DNA of 64,000 nt, from contig JAXLZC010000001.1 in assembly GCA_046351095.1 (NCBI GenBank), positions 2,108,001 through 2,172,000 of the forward strand, given 5' to 3'. Shown one piece after another: positions 7,632 to 16,064 of the stretch. Every line of letters starts with the position of its first letter. The stretch's first letter is position 1. Under the pieces are notes generated by a model, which searched no databases, was not told where the DNA came from, and saw only the letters and a program-made list of their open reading frames with translations. The position numbers and the translations under genes were made by a program. Source of the stretch: BQWY01 sp046351095 (GTDB taxonomy: Bacteria; Nitrospirota; Nitrospiria; Nitrospirales; Nitrospiraceae).

Positions 7632-9635
7632 CTACGTTCCGATCAATCCTCCATCGTTCCGACGAATCACGACCGTCGCGGCACGCGGACGGCCTCCGGT
7701 CTGCCCATCAGGCCAACTACTGATGGCCTTCGGCTGAGCCGGATCGCTCCGTTCGCTCGCGGTTTCCCCCGGGTGCTGAATGTTGATGAAGAGATTGCGT
7801 TGATCGTTCGTGAACGTGATACCGGTAATCTCGCAGCCCTTCGGGCCGGTAAGAAACCGGCGCGTCGTCCCGCTCGCGATATCGCAGGCCAACATTTGAT
7901 TGTTGCCGATCGTCGCGTAGTCGCCGGTGCCGAGCACGCTGGTCGACACGTCGGTCTGAATCCACAGGATGCCACGCGGATCGAACGCCAACCCGTCCGG
8001 GCTCCCGAAAATGTCGCCCTTGAGATTGCCCTTTTTATTCGCATCCGCATTCGCCGGATCGCCGCAGAGCAAAAAGACATTCCATGCAAAGGTCGTCGCC
8101 GCCGGATCGCTGTTCGTTTCCATCCAACGCACAATATGCCCAAATGTGTTCGTCGGACGAGGATTCGCCGCATCGACACCGGGCTTCCCTGTCGTCCCAC
8201 GCTGACTGTTGTTCGTCAACGTCACGTACACGTCCTTCGTGGTCGGATGGACGGCGATCCACTCGGGACGATCCATCTTCGTCGCACCGGCCTGGTCGGC
8301 CGCCTGGCGCGTCTTGATACAAATATCCGCCTGCGACTGAAACCCATTCGCCGCGACCAGGTTATTTTTCGCATGGCTGAGTTCCAACCACGTGCCGGTC
8401 CCATCGGCATTGAACTTGGCGACATAAAGCGTCCCCTCGTCCAACACATCGGCGTTGGCGCCGCGCACAAGCGGATTCCACGGCTTCTTGCTGACGAATT
8501 TATAGATGTATTCGAAACGCTCGTCGTCGCCCATGTACACGACGACACGATTGTCCGCCGCCACCGTGACGGTTGCGCCTTCGTGCTTGATGCGCCCCAA
8601 CGCCGTACGCTTCACCGGCACGGACTGCGGATCGTACGGATCGATTTCGACGACCCAGCCGAACCGATTCGGTTCGTTCGGATTCGCGTGCGCGTCGAAC
8701 CGACGATCGTGTTCATGCCAGCGATACCCGCCGCCATCTTTCGAAATACCGTACCGCGCCTGATCTGCCGGAATGGGCGTAGTCGCGTTGACGAAATAGC
8801 CGTTCCAGTTTTCTTCGCAGGTCAGATAAGTCCCCCAGGGTGTGAAACCATTGGCGCAATTGTTCACCGTCCCCAAGACGGACTGCCCCGTGGCGTCATC
8901 CGCCGTTTTCATTGCATCCGCGCCGGCGGCCGGACCGGCGAGACGCATGGGCGTCCGCGCCGTAATACGCCGTGCAAACTGCGACGGCCGCACGACGGAC
9001 CAGGCATTGTTCGTCAGCTCCACTTCCACCACGGACACACCGTGGGCATATTGCGACTTCGTCACTTTTTCAGCCGTCCACGGGGTGAATCCGCCCGGAT
9101 GGAGCAGGCCGTCATCCGTATATTCGTGGTTCACCGCCAGCAATCCCCAGGAGGAGGAGGAAGACCCGGCTGGCAGCGGGAAGAACTGCATCCCGTCATG
9201 GTGCATGCCGGCCTGCAGCGCCTGCTCTTCGGCCGTATTGCTCGCATCGGCTTTAAACGCCGGGGTACCGACCGCCATGCCTGTGGCGCCGATCGGGTCG
9301 CCCCATGCGTACAATACCCGAGCCGTATATCCGGCCGGGACCTTGACCTCATCCACTGTGGACGACTGAATACCCGTGAACTCAAAGGGCAGCGGACCGG
9401 TCGGTCCGCCCGACCCGACGGGAGCGTTGGCAGCAGTCGGCGAGGCGGAGCCGCCGTCGGAGCACGCGGTCAACCCGCCGCCGAACAGGCTGATGGCGGC
9501 CAACCCAAGACCACCGCGAACGGCCCGTGTCAGCAATTGCCGGCGCTCCAGATCGGCGTCCAGCAGACGATGCACCAATTCCGCGAATGTGTCGTTGGTC
9601 GATGGATTGCTTGGCGGCTCGTACTGGTCGCGCAT
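7632..9635 (-). CDS. PhoX-family (DUF839) alkaline phosphatase, Tat-exported
   Basis: This 667-residue protein belongs to the PhoX/DUF839 family of calcium- and iron-dependent phosphatases that release phosphate from organic monoesters outside the cytoplasm. The N-terminal region has a twin-arginine signal (ERRQLLTRAVRGGLGLAAI) followed by a lipobox-like LTACSDGG, so it may be a Tat-exported lipoprotein. Family blocks include AVNHEYTD, NCANGFTPWGTYLTCEENWNGYF, GRIKHEGATV, RPEWIAVHPTTKDVYVTLTNN and DGLAFDPRGILWIQTD. GGAGG lies just before the ATG. It converges with gcvT. CTTAACC repeats upstream could be a regulator site, possibly for phosphate control, but that is untested. Confidence 0.92.
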   Translation of the reverse strand: MRDQYEPPSNPSTNDTFAELVHRLLDADLERRQLLTRAVRGGLGLAAISLFGGGLTACSDGGSASPTAANAPVGSGGPTGPLPFEFTGIQSSTVDEVKVPAGYTARVLYAWGDPIGATGMAVGTPAFKADASNTAEEQALQAGMHHDGMQFFPLPAGSSSSSWGLLAVNHEYTDDGLLHPGGFTPWTAEKVTKSQYAHGVSVVEVELTNNAWSVVRPSQFARRITARTPMRLAGPAAGADAMKTADDATGQSVLGTVNNCANGFTPWGTYLTCEENWNGYFVNATTPIPADQARYGISKDGGGYRWHEHDRRFDAHANPNEPNRFGWVVEIDPYDPQSVPVKRTALGRIKHEGATVTVAADNRVVVYMGDDERFEYIYKFVSKKPWNPLVRGANADVLDEGTLYVAKFNADGTGTWLELSHAKNNLVAANGFQSQADICIKTRQAADQAGATKMDRPEWIAVHPTTKDVYVTLTNNSQRGTTGKPGVDAANPRPTNTFGHIVRWMETNSDPAATTFAWNVFLLCGDPANADANKKGNLKGDIFGSPDGLAFDPRGILWIQTDVSTSVLGTGDYATIGNNQMLACDIASGTTRRFLTGPKGCEITGITFTNDQRNLFINIQHPGETASERSDPAQPKAISSWPDGQTGGRPRAATVVIRRNDGGLIGT

Positions 9636-9722
9636 AGATCCTCCGTAGAATGTAGATGAAGCGTGGGGTCGGCATTACGTGACGCAGCCTACGACCCTGA
9701 CGAGACACAGAGCTCAGCACAC

Positions 9723-9773
9723 GGTTAAGCTCGCTCAACAACTGCGTAACGCGCACGCCAGGATTTGGTTAAG
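9723..9773 (-). promoter_or_regulatory. Paired CTTAACC boxes upstream of the PhoX gene
   Basis: The heptamer ggttaag (CTTAACC on the minus strand) occurs at 9723-9729 and again at 9767-9773, 44 bp apart, which is close to four helical turns. It lies in the intergenic space between the divergent PhoX and NUDIX genes. Direct half-sites on one face of the helix suit an OmpR/PhoB-type regulator, but no consensus for this organism is known to me. Confidence 0.3.
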
Positions 9774-9877
9774 AAGTCGAGCCGACGCGAGGGCGTCTGC
9801 CGGGCCGAGGCGGTTGCCTTCAGAATACGGAGTCGGTACGCTGCCCGGAGGGCGCTACATTGGGGAGAGGAGGACCT

Positions 9878-10408
9878 GTGACCAGTCGCGATATTTACAA
9901 GGGACGCGTGGTGCATCTCCACGTCGATACGGTGTTATTGCCGAACGGCGTGACGGTGGACTTGGAAGTCATTCGCCATCCGGGGGCCGCAGCCGTGGTC
10001 CCGCTGAAGTCGGACGGCACGGTGGTGCTGATTAAACAATTTCGCCATGCCACGGGCGGGTTCATCTACGAGATCCCGGCTGGGAAACTGAATCCCGGCG
10101 AAGCGCCGCTGGCCTGCGCGGAACGTGAACTGGAAGAGGAAATCGGGTATCGCGCCGGTCGCTTAGACCTGCTGTCCAGTATTTATACGGCGCCAGGCTT
10201 CACAGATGAGATCATCCACATTTATCGCGGCACCGATCTGAAACGCGGGCAGCAGCACTTGGATCGCGATGAAGTGCTTGAGGTGGTGGAAATGCCGCTG
10301 GCCGAGGCGATTCAGATGATCCAGCGCGGCGAGATCCAAGACGCGAAAACGATCGTCGGCTTGCAGTCGACATTTCTGCTCGGCACACGTGCGGCGATGA
10401 CGCGCTAA
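9878..10408 (+). CDS. NUDIX hydrolase, ADP-ribose pyrophosphatase type
   Basis: The 176-residue protein carries a complete Nudix box, G-(5)-E-(7)-REL-EE-IG, in GKLNPGEAPLACAERELEEE around residues 68-87. The preceding FRHATGGFIYEIPAGKL is typical of ADP-ribose pyrophosphatases (NudF type), which split ADP-ribose to AMP and ribose-5-phosphate in the cytoplasm. The GTG at 9878 is chosen because GAGGAGG sits five bases upstream; an upstream TTG has no such site. The gene diverges from the PhoX gene and converges with the OmpA lipoprotein gene. Substrate may be another nucleoside diphosphate derivative. Confidence 0.9.
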   Translation: MTSRDIYKGRVVHLHVDTVLLPNGVTVDLEVIRHPGAAAVVPLKSDGTVVLIKQFRHATGGFIYEIPAGKLNPGEAPLACAERELEEEIGYRAGRLDLLSSIYTAPGFTDEIIHIYRGTDLKRGQQHLDRDEVLEVVEMPLAEAIQMIQRGEIQDAKTIVGLQSTFLLGTRAAMTR

Positions 10409-10502
10409 CCCAGCTTCGCCACTTGGGCGCGCCGTTGTTGACTCTGCCATTGACGACGTGAGTGCGCTGGGCTTGGAGCGGAACGAGGAGCGGAGGACGG
10501 GT

Positions 10503-10532
10503 GCGGCCTCGCCGCTGATCGGGCGAGGCCGC
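10503..10532. terminator. Perfect 11-bp inverted repeat between convergent genes
   Basis: The arms gcggcctcgcc (10503-10513) and ggcgaggccgc (10522-10532) pair perfectly around an 8-base loop. The hairpin lies between the ends of the NUDIX gene (+) and the OmpA gene (-), the right place for a shared terminator. No clear T-tract follows on either strand, so it may act as a rho-assisted or mRNA-protecting stem instead. Confidence 0.5.
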
Positions 10533-10557
10533 AGGGCTGAAGACCCGATGTGGCTGC

Positions 10558-11868
10558 TTACTTCGGCATCACCTTGACTTCGACGCGGCGGTTCTTCGCG
10601 CGACCATCGGCGGTGGCGTTGGATGCCACGGGCTTCCTGTCGGCGTACCCGTTCGTCGTATGGCTGTTGCTCATCCCACCGTGCTGCAAGGCCGCCAAGG
10701 CGCTCTGCGCGCGGGCGGCAGAGAGTTCTTTATTGCTGGCGAACTTTTTCGCCAGCTCACCCTTGATGGCCACATTGTCCGTGTGTCCACTGATGTCGAC
10801 GGCATACTCCGGATAGTCCTTGAGGATCCCGCCCACGGATGTCAATGCTTCCGAACCAGCCGGTTTTAACTGATCCGCACCCGACTCGAACAGCAAGCCG
10901 GAGGTGAGGCTGACGAGCAAGTGGTCCGGGCGCATGTCCACATGGATGGCGCCTTTCTCGACTTCCTTTCGAAGCGCCTTGGCGATCCCGCGCTGCGCTT
11001 CCTTCAATTTTTCCATTTGTGCGGCAAGATCCCCGCGCAAGCGAGCCGCATTTTGCTGCTCTTCGGTCAGTGAACCTTTCAATCGCGCCAATTCGTCGTT
11101 GCGCGCGGCCAACTCCCGCTCCAATTCGGCGATGCGCGCCTTGGCTGCAGCCAATTCCTCGGCCGACGCCATCTGTCCCAGCTGTTGCTTCAAACGCGCC
11201 AACTCTTGCTCACGCGCGAGGACGTCCTGACGCGCACGCTCCAAATCACTCGCACTGGCGGAGGCCGCCAGCTTCGATTGCAACGCCGCCAGGTCGCGCT
11301 GCTGCGCTGCGGCACGTTCCTTCGCGTTCGCCAGTTCATCGGCGCTCGCCGCACCAGCAAGTTTGTTCCGAAGCGCCGCCAACTCCTGCTCTTTCGCGGC
11401 GGCATCCTGCCTGGCGCGGGCGAGATCGTCGGGGTTGGCCGCATTGGCTAGTTGCGAGCGGAGCGACGAGGTCTCCTGTTCCTTGTCGGCAAGTTCTTGC
11501 CGAAGTCTGGCCAGTTCAGCGGCGCTGGCTGTTCCTGCCAGTTGACTCCTCAAGGACGACAATTCGCGATCGCGGTCCGCCAGTTGCCGTTCCAGGTCGC
11601 TGAGGTGCGCGGCATGGGTATCGCCGGCGGCAGCCTTCTGACGCGCATCGGCCAAATCTTGCTCCAACCTAGACGCGCGGGCCTTCTCCTGATCCAGGGA
11701 ACTGGCAAGTGCTTGCCGATCACGATCAACGGCACTCACCGGCGCGCCGGCGGCCACACCGGCGGCAGGACGCACCCATACCGCTTGATCCGTGCGAGGC
11801 GGGCAGGTGCTACACCCTGCTACTGCCACGGCCATACTCAGCATGACGAGGCTGCGTGTCTTCAGCAT
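10558..11868 (-). CDS. OmpA-family lipoprotein with long coiled coil
   Basis: The 436-residue protein begins with a lipoprotein signal (SMAVAVAGCSTCP), so it is probably lipidated at Cys19. Residues 50-290 are a continuous Ala/Glu/Lys/Arg/Leu-rich coiled coil built from related segments with the recurring pattern ELA.LR..LA.AAS. The C-terminal 120 residues are an OmpA domain that binds peptidoglycan: FESGADQLKPAGSEAL, DISGHTDNVAIKG, and ANNRRVEV-like RAKNRRVEVKV. The layout suggests a spacer that ties the outer membrane to the cell wall. A GGGAGA site precedes the ATG. It may be cotranscribed with mscL just upstream. Confidence 0.92.
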   Translation of the reverse strand: MLKTRSLVMLSMAVAVAGCSTCPPRTDQAVWVRPAAGVAAGAPVSAVDRDRQALASSLDQEKARASRLEQDLADARQKAAAGDTHAAHLSDLERQLADRDRELSSLRSQLAGTASAAELARLRQELADKEQETSSLRSQLANAANPDDLARARQDAAAKEQELAALRNKLAGAASADELANAKERAAAQQRDLAALQSKLAASASASDLERARQDVLAREQELARLKQQLGQMASAEELAAAKARIAELERELAARNDELARLKGSLTEEQQNAARLRGDLAAQMEKLKEAQRGIAKALRKEVEKGAIHVDMRPDHLLVSLTSGLLFESGADQLKPAGSEALTSVGGILKDYPEYAVDISGHTDNVAIKGELAKKFASNKELSAARAQSALAALQHGGMSNSHTTNGYADRKPVASNATADGRAKNRRVEVKVMPK

Positions 11869-11901
11869 GAGTTCTCCCTTCGTCTCAACAATCGAGCTTC
11901 C

Positions 11902-12324
11902 TCAGGAACGCCGCTCCTTCAACGCGTCGCGAATCTGCATGAGCAATTTTTCTTCGTTCGACGGCTCAGGCGGCTTCGGCGGGGCAGGCGGCGCTTCTTT
12001 CTTCAAGCGATTCAGCTGCTTCACGACGATAAAAATGACGAAGGCAACGATGGCGAAGTCCAGCACGGTCTGCAAAAACACGCCGTAGTTGAGCGTCGGC
12101 GCCCCCGCCGCCTTCGCCGCAGCCAGCGACGGATAGTCTTGCTTCCCCAGGTTGACAAACAAGTTCGAAAAATCGACATTGTTCATCAATAAGCCGATCG
12201 GCGGCATGAGAATGTCGCTCACCATGGACGAGACGATTTTGCCGAACGCGCCCCCCATGATGACACCGATGGCCATGTCGACCACATTGCCCTTCATGGC
12301 AAACTCTTTAAATTCTTTCAGCAT
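11902..12324 (-). CDS. mscL: Large-conductance mechanosensitive channel
   Basis: The 140-residue product is MscL, a homopentameric inner-membrane channel that opens at high membrane tension to release solutes during osmotic downshock. The N terminus (MLKEFKEFAMKGNVVDMAIG) and first membrane helix (VIMGGAFGKIVSSMVSDILM) are diagnostic. The second membrane helix is TVLDFAIVAFVIFIVVKQLN, and the cytoplasmic tail has the charged LLMQIRDALKER bundle. The start at 12324 is preceded by GGAGGGG; nine extra upstream codons in the open frame lack support. Length is slightly greater than E. coli MscL because of a Pro-rich linker (APPAPPKPPEP) before the tail helix. Confidence 0.97.
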   Translation of the reverse strand: MLKEFKEFAMKGNVVDMAIGVIMGGAFGKIVSSMVSDILMPPIGLLMNNVDFSNLFVNLGKQDYPSLAAAKAAGAPTLNYGVFLQTVLDFAIVAFVIFIVVKQLNRLKKEAPPAPPKPPEPSNEEKLLMQIRDALKERRS

Positions 12325-12406
12325 AGGCCCCTCCCTAGAGTGTGAGTGCAATACATGACCACCTCCTTCGACTCCTGTCGGTCCTTCCCTGGCTCACCAC
12401 AAGGCG

Positions 12407-13492
12407 CTAGAACGAATATCCGAAGGTGATCAGGTAGATGGTGTCGTACTTCCCGGTGGTCGGAGGCAGCACGGCCAGCGCGGATCCGACGCCACCGATA
12501 TTGGGATTGCTGTTATACCGCCACGTGACTTGCGGTTTGATAACGAAATTCTTGTAGACGCTGAAAATGGCCCCGGTATTGGTGATCAGATAAATATTCT
12601 GCAGATTTTCGAGAGACGGGTACCCTTCATGATTGTGATACAGGGTGATGCGATCCTTGATGATTGGCCAATTCAGATTCACGGCCCAACGACCGCGGAT
12701 CGAATTTTGGTCATCTCTGATCTTGAAATCTTCATTGAAGTACGCGACGCCGGCTTCGGCCGAGAGCGTCAATTGCGAGAAGATTCCGCCCAAGTCCCCC
12801 TTTTCGATGAACTGATAGCCAGGACCAGTACCGAGCGCAGTCCGGAGTTTCAGGTCTTGAAAGGTGTCTTGTTCGAAGTAGGCATTGGCAAACCAATAGA
12901 AGCGCTTCGTAATGAAGAAGTCGAGCTTGATGGTCCCCAAAGCGTTCCGTGCCGCGATATTGCCGCCGTTCTCACCATAGATATACCGGCCCATGAGGCT
13001 GAGTCGCAGCTTTTCACTCCGAGCGACCATGTCGAAGAGACCCGCGATATTCTTCACTTCTGAATTCCCGCTGGCCCCCGAAATGCCCAACGTCGCGTTG
13101 CCGATGTATTGGACGGGCGGAACATTGATGGCTTTAATGGACGTCATGGGAATATCGACGGGAACAGAAAGTGGCTCCCCCTTGAGCGTCACCTTACCCC
13201 CCTTGCTCTCCATCGCCTGCCCTTGAATAATCGTCCCTTCGTTCGTGGTAAACGATCCCGGCTTGCCGAGGGTAACTCCTGCGACATCCTCCCACTTGAT
13301 CGTCATCAGGCCGTCCGCGTCACCGAATCCCGTCTTGATGCGCAATTTCCCTGCATAGAGGTCCACCACATCTCCATAGATGATACTGCCGTCCTTGAGG
13401 GTGACCATGTCTACTCCCTCTGCGGCCTGCGTGACTCCCCCACTGAGCACGAGCATCCAGGCAACCAACCATCCAAGCATCCGACACCGCAT
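12407..13492 (-). CDS. DUF481 outer-membrane beta-barrel protein
   Basis: The 361-residue protein has a signal peptide (LVAWMLVLSGGVTQAAEG), then about 100 residues with repeated small beta motifs (VTLKDGSIIYGDVVDLY; EGTIIQGQAMES) and a C-terminal 230-residue DUF481 domain. The latter shows the usual GNSEVKNIAG start, alternating aromatic strands and a terminal Phe (TFGYSF) like outer-membrane barrels. Function in this family is not established; some members respond to salt or are adhesin-like. The ATG at 13492 is chosen over an upstream one because GAGGGAGGG lies just before it. A 7-bp hairpin lies immediately upstream of that site. Confidence 0.85.
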   Translation of the reverse strand: MRCRMLGWLVAWMLVLSGGVTQAAEGVDMVTLKDGSIIYGDVVDLYAGKLRIKTGFGDADGLMTIKWEDVAGVTLGKPGSFTTNEGTIIQGQAMESKGGKVTLKGEPLSVPVDIPMTSIKAINVPPVQYIGNATLGISGASGNSEVKNIAGLFDMVARSEKLRLSLMGRYIYGENGGNIAARNALGTIKLDFFITKRFYWFANAYFEQDTFQDLKLRTALGTGPGYQFIEKGDLGGIFSQLTLSAEAGVAYFNEDFKIRDDQNSIRGRWAVNLNWPIIKDRITLYHNHEGYPSLENLQNIYLITNTGAIFSVYKNFVIKPQVTWRYNSNPNIGGVGSALAVLPPTTGKYDTIYLITFGYSF

Positions 13493-13504
13493 AATTCCCT
13501 CCCT

Positions 13505-13529
13505 CTCGGCAGACACGGTATGTGCCGAG
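13505..13529 (-). promoter_or_regulatory. 5'-leader hairpin next to the DUF481 ribosome-binding site
   Basis: On the minus strand CTCGGCA (13529-13523) can pair with TGCCGAG (13511-13505) around an 11-base loop. The stem ends directly against the purine-rich ribosome-binding site at 13495-13504, so it could modulate translation. No regulator is identified. Confidence 0.3.
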
Positions 13530-13666
13530 CACAAAGCATTTCACGAGCCGCTCAATGCGCAAAAAACCCCTACACTCGCACAGATAGCCTCCTCGTTGAG
13601 TCTCTGCGCATGACGAATTCTTCTTACAGCATTTCCAGCAAGTGGGCGTTCTTATGACATGTTTTC

Positions 13667-13696
13667 AAAAAGCGAGCAAGCGAGGAGGCCTTGCTC
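13667..13696 (-). terminator. Rho-independent terminator downstream of the kinase gene
   Basis: On the minus strand GAGCAAG (13696-13690) pairs with CTTGCTC (13680-13674) around a 9-base loop, followed by GCTTTTT ending at 13667. It lies about 240 bases past the end of the hybrid-kinase frame and would insulate it from the DUF481 gene. Confidence 0.7.
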
Positions 13697-13937
13697 CGGC
13701 ACCGCATACGTATGAAGAAACGGGTGCAATCTCGCTGGAAAATGGCGTGGCGCTCGCATCGGTGTATTGACGGCGTCGGGAAGCGCTTCGCGCTGCGAGA
13801 TGACAGGTCGAGACCCAATTCGCAAGAATGCGCGCACGCGCTCAATGCTCAAAGGACCTTTGTCCTGCGAGAGTGAGAAGGCAGTTTCAGAGTGTAGACA
13901 ACGGATAGGAGACCAGCTGATTTGATGGGTACTTTCT

Positions 13938-15248
13938 TTAGGTATCTGCCCCAGCATCCGTGGTCTGCTGCAATACCTTCCGCACCGCTTGCAAAAGATC
14001 GGTGGGGAGGAACGGTTTCTGAATGAAGGGAGCATCGAGTCCGTGCCGTCCGACCTTGTCGTTCATGTAGCCGGACATAAACAGAAACTGTGCCTCCGGC
14101 CGCAGCGAGCGCATCTGCTCCATCAGCTGGCGCCCGTTCAAGCGCGGCATCACCACATCGGAGATAACCAGGTGAATGGGCCCTTGATACTGCGCAACTT
14201 GCTCCATCGCCTCGACCCCATCGGCCGCCTCGACGATACGATACCCGCTAGACCGCAACACTTCGCGCAAGAGCTGGCGGACCGTCGCTGCATCCTCCAC
14301 CAATAGAATGGTTTCGTTCCCGGTCGGAGTCGGCTTAGCCGCCGGCTTCCGCTCGACCGGCGCCTGCCCCTCATGCGCACGAAACTCGATCGTGACAGCT
14401 GTGCCTTGCTGCGGTGCGCTTTCCACAAGGATCCTCCCCTCGTTCTTTGTAACGATGCCGTGGACCATCGAGAGCCCCAACCCGGTTCCCTTGCCTGACG
14501 TCTTTGTCGTGAAAAACGGCTCGAACATCTGCACTTTTGTCTGCTCATCCATTCCAAAGCCGGTGTCGTACACGACGAGGCAGACACAGGTGATCCGTCC
14601 GGACTCGTGGCAGGCCTGATTGCGGGTTTCGATCGTAAGCCGGCCACCTTCGGGCATCGCATCGCGCGCATTGACGACGAGGTTGATGATGACCTGCTCC
14701 AACTGGAAGGGGTCCAACCGAACGGGAGACAGGTCGGCGGCAAGTTGCGTGACTAGTTGCACATCTTCGCCGACCACCCTCCGAAGCATGTCTAACAGCT
14801 TCTCGACGATGTGGTTGAGATCGACGACCGTCGGCTTCACATCCTGGCCGCGACTGAATAGCAACAGCTGTTGGGGCAGGGCCGCGCCTCGATCCGCAGC
14901 GGCTTGAACCTCTGCGACGTAGGCCTGCTGCGTCGCATCGGACTTGGTACTTTCCAGGAGAAAACTGCAGTAGCCACGAATGATCGTCAGTAAATTGTTG
15001 AAGTCGTGCGCCACCCCGCCGGCCAATCTGCCGAGCGACTCCATCTTTGCCGCCTGCCGTACCTGCGCCTCCAGCTGCTGATAGTCGGTGATGTCCTCTG
15101 CAACCCCGGCCATATGCGTAATCGCGCCATCCGCATTCGCAACGGGAAACGCCCCCTCGCGAATCCACCGAACGCTGCCATGAGGACGAACGATGCGATA
15201 CTTTTCGTCGAACGTCCCGGTCAGTTGCTTGCTCGCGGCCTTTCGCAC
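13938..15248 (-). CDS. C-terminal part of split hybrid sensor histidine kinase (PAS end, HisKA, HATPase, receiver)
   Basis: This 436-codon frame continues, in the same frame and without any gap, the gene fragment 15249-16064; only a TGA separates them. It opens with GTG inside a PAS fold (EKYRIVRPHGSVRWIREGAF), then a HisKA dimerisation domain with the phospho-acceptor His in GRLAGGVAHDFNNLLTIIRG. The ATPase domain follows (NLVVNARDAMPEGG; DTGFGMDEQT; GKGTGLGLSMVHGIV). A receiver domain (ILLVEDAATVRQLL; VISDVVMPRLNG) closes the protein. TGAGTG could allow reinitiation at the GTG, giving a kinase without its first sensor region, but no ribosome-binding site is seen. The interruption may mean the gene is dead. 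Confidence 0.75.
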   Translation of the reverse strand: MRKAASKQLTGTFDEKYRIVRPHGSVRWIREGAFPVANADGAITHMAGVAEDITDYQQLEAQVRQAAKMESLGRLAGGVAHDFNNLLTIIRGYCSFLLESTKSDATQQAYVAEVQAAADRGAALPQQLLLFSRGQDVKPTVVDLNHIVEKLLDMLRRVVGEDVQLVTQLAADLSPVRLDPFQLEQVIINLVVNARDAMPEGGRLTIETRNQACHESGRITCVCLVVYDTGFGMDEQTKVQMFEPFFTTKTSGKGTGLGLSMVHGIVTKNEGRILVESAPQQGTAVTIEFRAHEGQAPVERKPAAKPTPTGNETILLVEDAATVRQLLREVLRSSGYRIVEAADGVEAMEQVAQYQGPIHLVISDVVMPRLNGRQLMEQMRSLRPEAQFLFMSGYMNDKVGRHGLDAPFIQKPFLPTDLLQAVRKVLQQTTDAGADT

Positions 15249-16064
15249 TCACGCTTGATCCTGCGGATGGATGGACCGCAGCCAAAGATCCGGCCTCGCG
15301 TAGAGATCTTCGCAAAGCCGCCCCCGGATGCGCTCATACGCCGGACTTACGTACAAGGTCCGCTGTGACCTCGTCTCCGCCAACCAGAAGACGTCCCGAG
15401 AATAGTGTGCGAGCTGACGGAAATGTTCCTCGCTCAGGCAGGCGAATTGACCGGCGCGCTTCACTTCCACAGCCAACACATCCCGTTCGTCGGTCACTCG
15501 GTGTAAATCAGCGAGGCACGCGGCGAGACGCGCTTCGAGATCATGCCGATCCTGAGGATCTGCTTCTCCATTCCGTGCAGGACGATCGGTGAAGGCCTCC
15601 TCGTTCCATACGACCTCGCCCGTATTTGCACCCGAGGGCCGACAGCCCCACGACCACTGGACAGGTGATACCTCACCCTCTTCGACAGCTTGATCGACGG
15701 GAAATAGCGAAACCAGCATCGCGGTCCGCGCACCCGATGCCGTCAAACACACGACAGTGCCTGAAAAGGCCCCGCTACAGCGCGCGCGGTTCAGCAGCAC
15801 ATCGAACGAAGGCTCAAGAAGCACGAGAGCTGGAGACCGCCCGGCAAGACCGGCGTCCGCATACCCGAATAACGCCGCATGGGATTTGTTTTGCAGATAG
15901 TACTCGCCCGTCGCCGTCAGGAGTGCGGCAGCATCGGGGGTGCGGTAGAAGAGTTCTTCGAATATCGAAAGCGGAAGAGAGGAGGAGACAGGCAGCAACC
16001 CAGGGCGAGCCGTTCTCATAGGGTGCAGCCTCCCCAAGAGGTCCGTGGGCAGAGGCGGCACCAT
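15249..16064 (-). CDS. N-terminal part of split hybrid sensor kinase (two PAS regions), ends at in-frame TGA
   Basis: The 271-residue fragment starts at ATG 16064 (AGGGGGAAGG upstream; the open frame runs further up but is Arg-rich and unlikely to be coding). It holds a PAS domain around residues 32-120 (LFYRTPDAAALLTATGEYYL), a helical linker with coiled-coil character (RHDLEARLAACLADLHRVTD), and the first half of a second PAS (YSRDVFWLAETRSQRTLYVS; PDLWLRSIHPQDQA). The TGA at 15249-15251 falls where PAS proteins of this kind usually have Arg (DQA-R-V), so a CGA to TGA change is the simplest explanation. The rest of the kinase follows in the same frame. Confidence 0.7.
   Translation of the reverse strand: MVPPLPTDLLGRLHPMRTARPGLLPVSSSLPLSIFEELFYRTPDAAALLTATGEYYLQNKSHAALFGYADAGLAGRSPALVLLEPSFDVLLNRARCSGAFSGTVVCLTASGARTAMLVSLFPVDQAVEEGEVSPVQWSWGCRPSGANTGEVVWNEEAFTDRPARNGEADPQDRHDLEARLAACLADLHRVTDERDVLAVEVKRAGQFACLSEEHFRQLAHYSRDVFWLAETRSQRTLYVSPAYERIRGRLCEDLYARPDLWLRSIHPQDQA

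Larger units (their letters stand above)
13493..13937. other. 445-base gene-free stretch between the DUF481 gene and the kinase gene
   Basis: I see no supportable gene here. It holds the leader hairpin of the DUF481 gene and a minus-strand terminator at 13667-13696. The short frames present are rich in Arg, Ser and Cys, lack ribosome-binding sites and look random. The DUF481 promoter should lie between the terminator and 13530. Confidence 0.6.

Noticed and set aside
7773..9659. 628-codon open frame on the plus strand
   Set aside because: It is antisense to the PhoX gene, whose family blocks and Tat signal are unmistakable; the plus-strand translation is Arg/His-rich with no domain.
15249..15251. 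TGA as a selenocysteine codon in the kinase
   Set aside because: PAS domains do not use selenocysteine, the site fits Arg, and no hairpin of the SECIS type is evident after the TGA.
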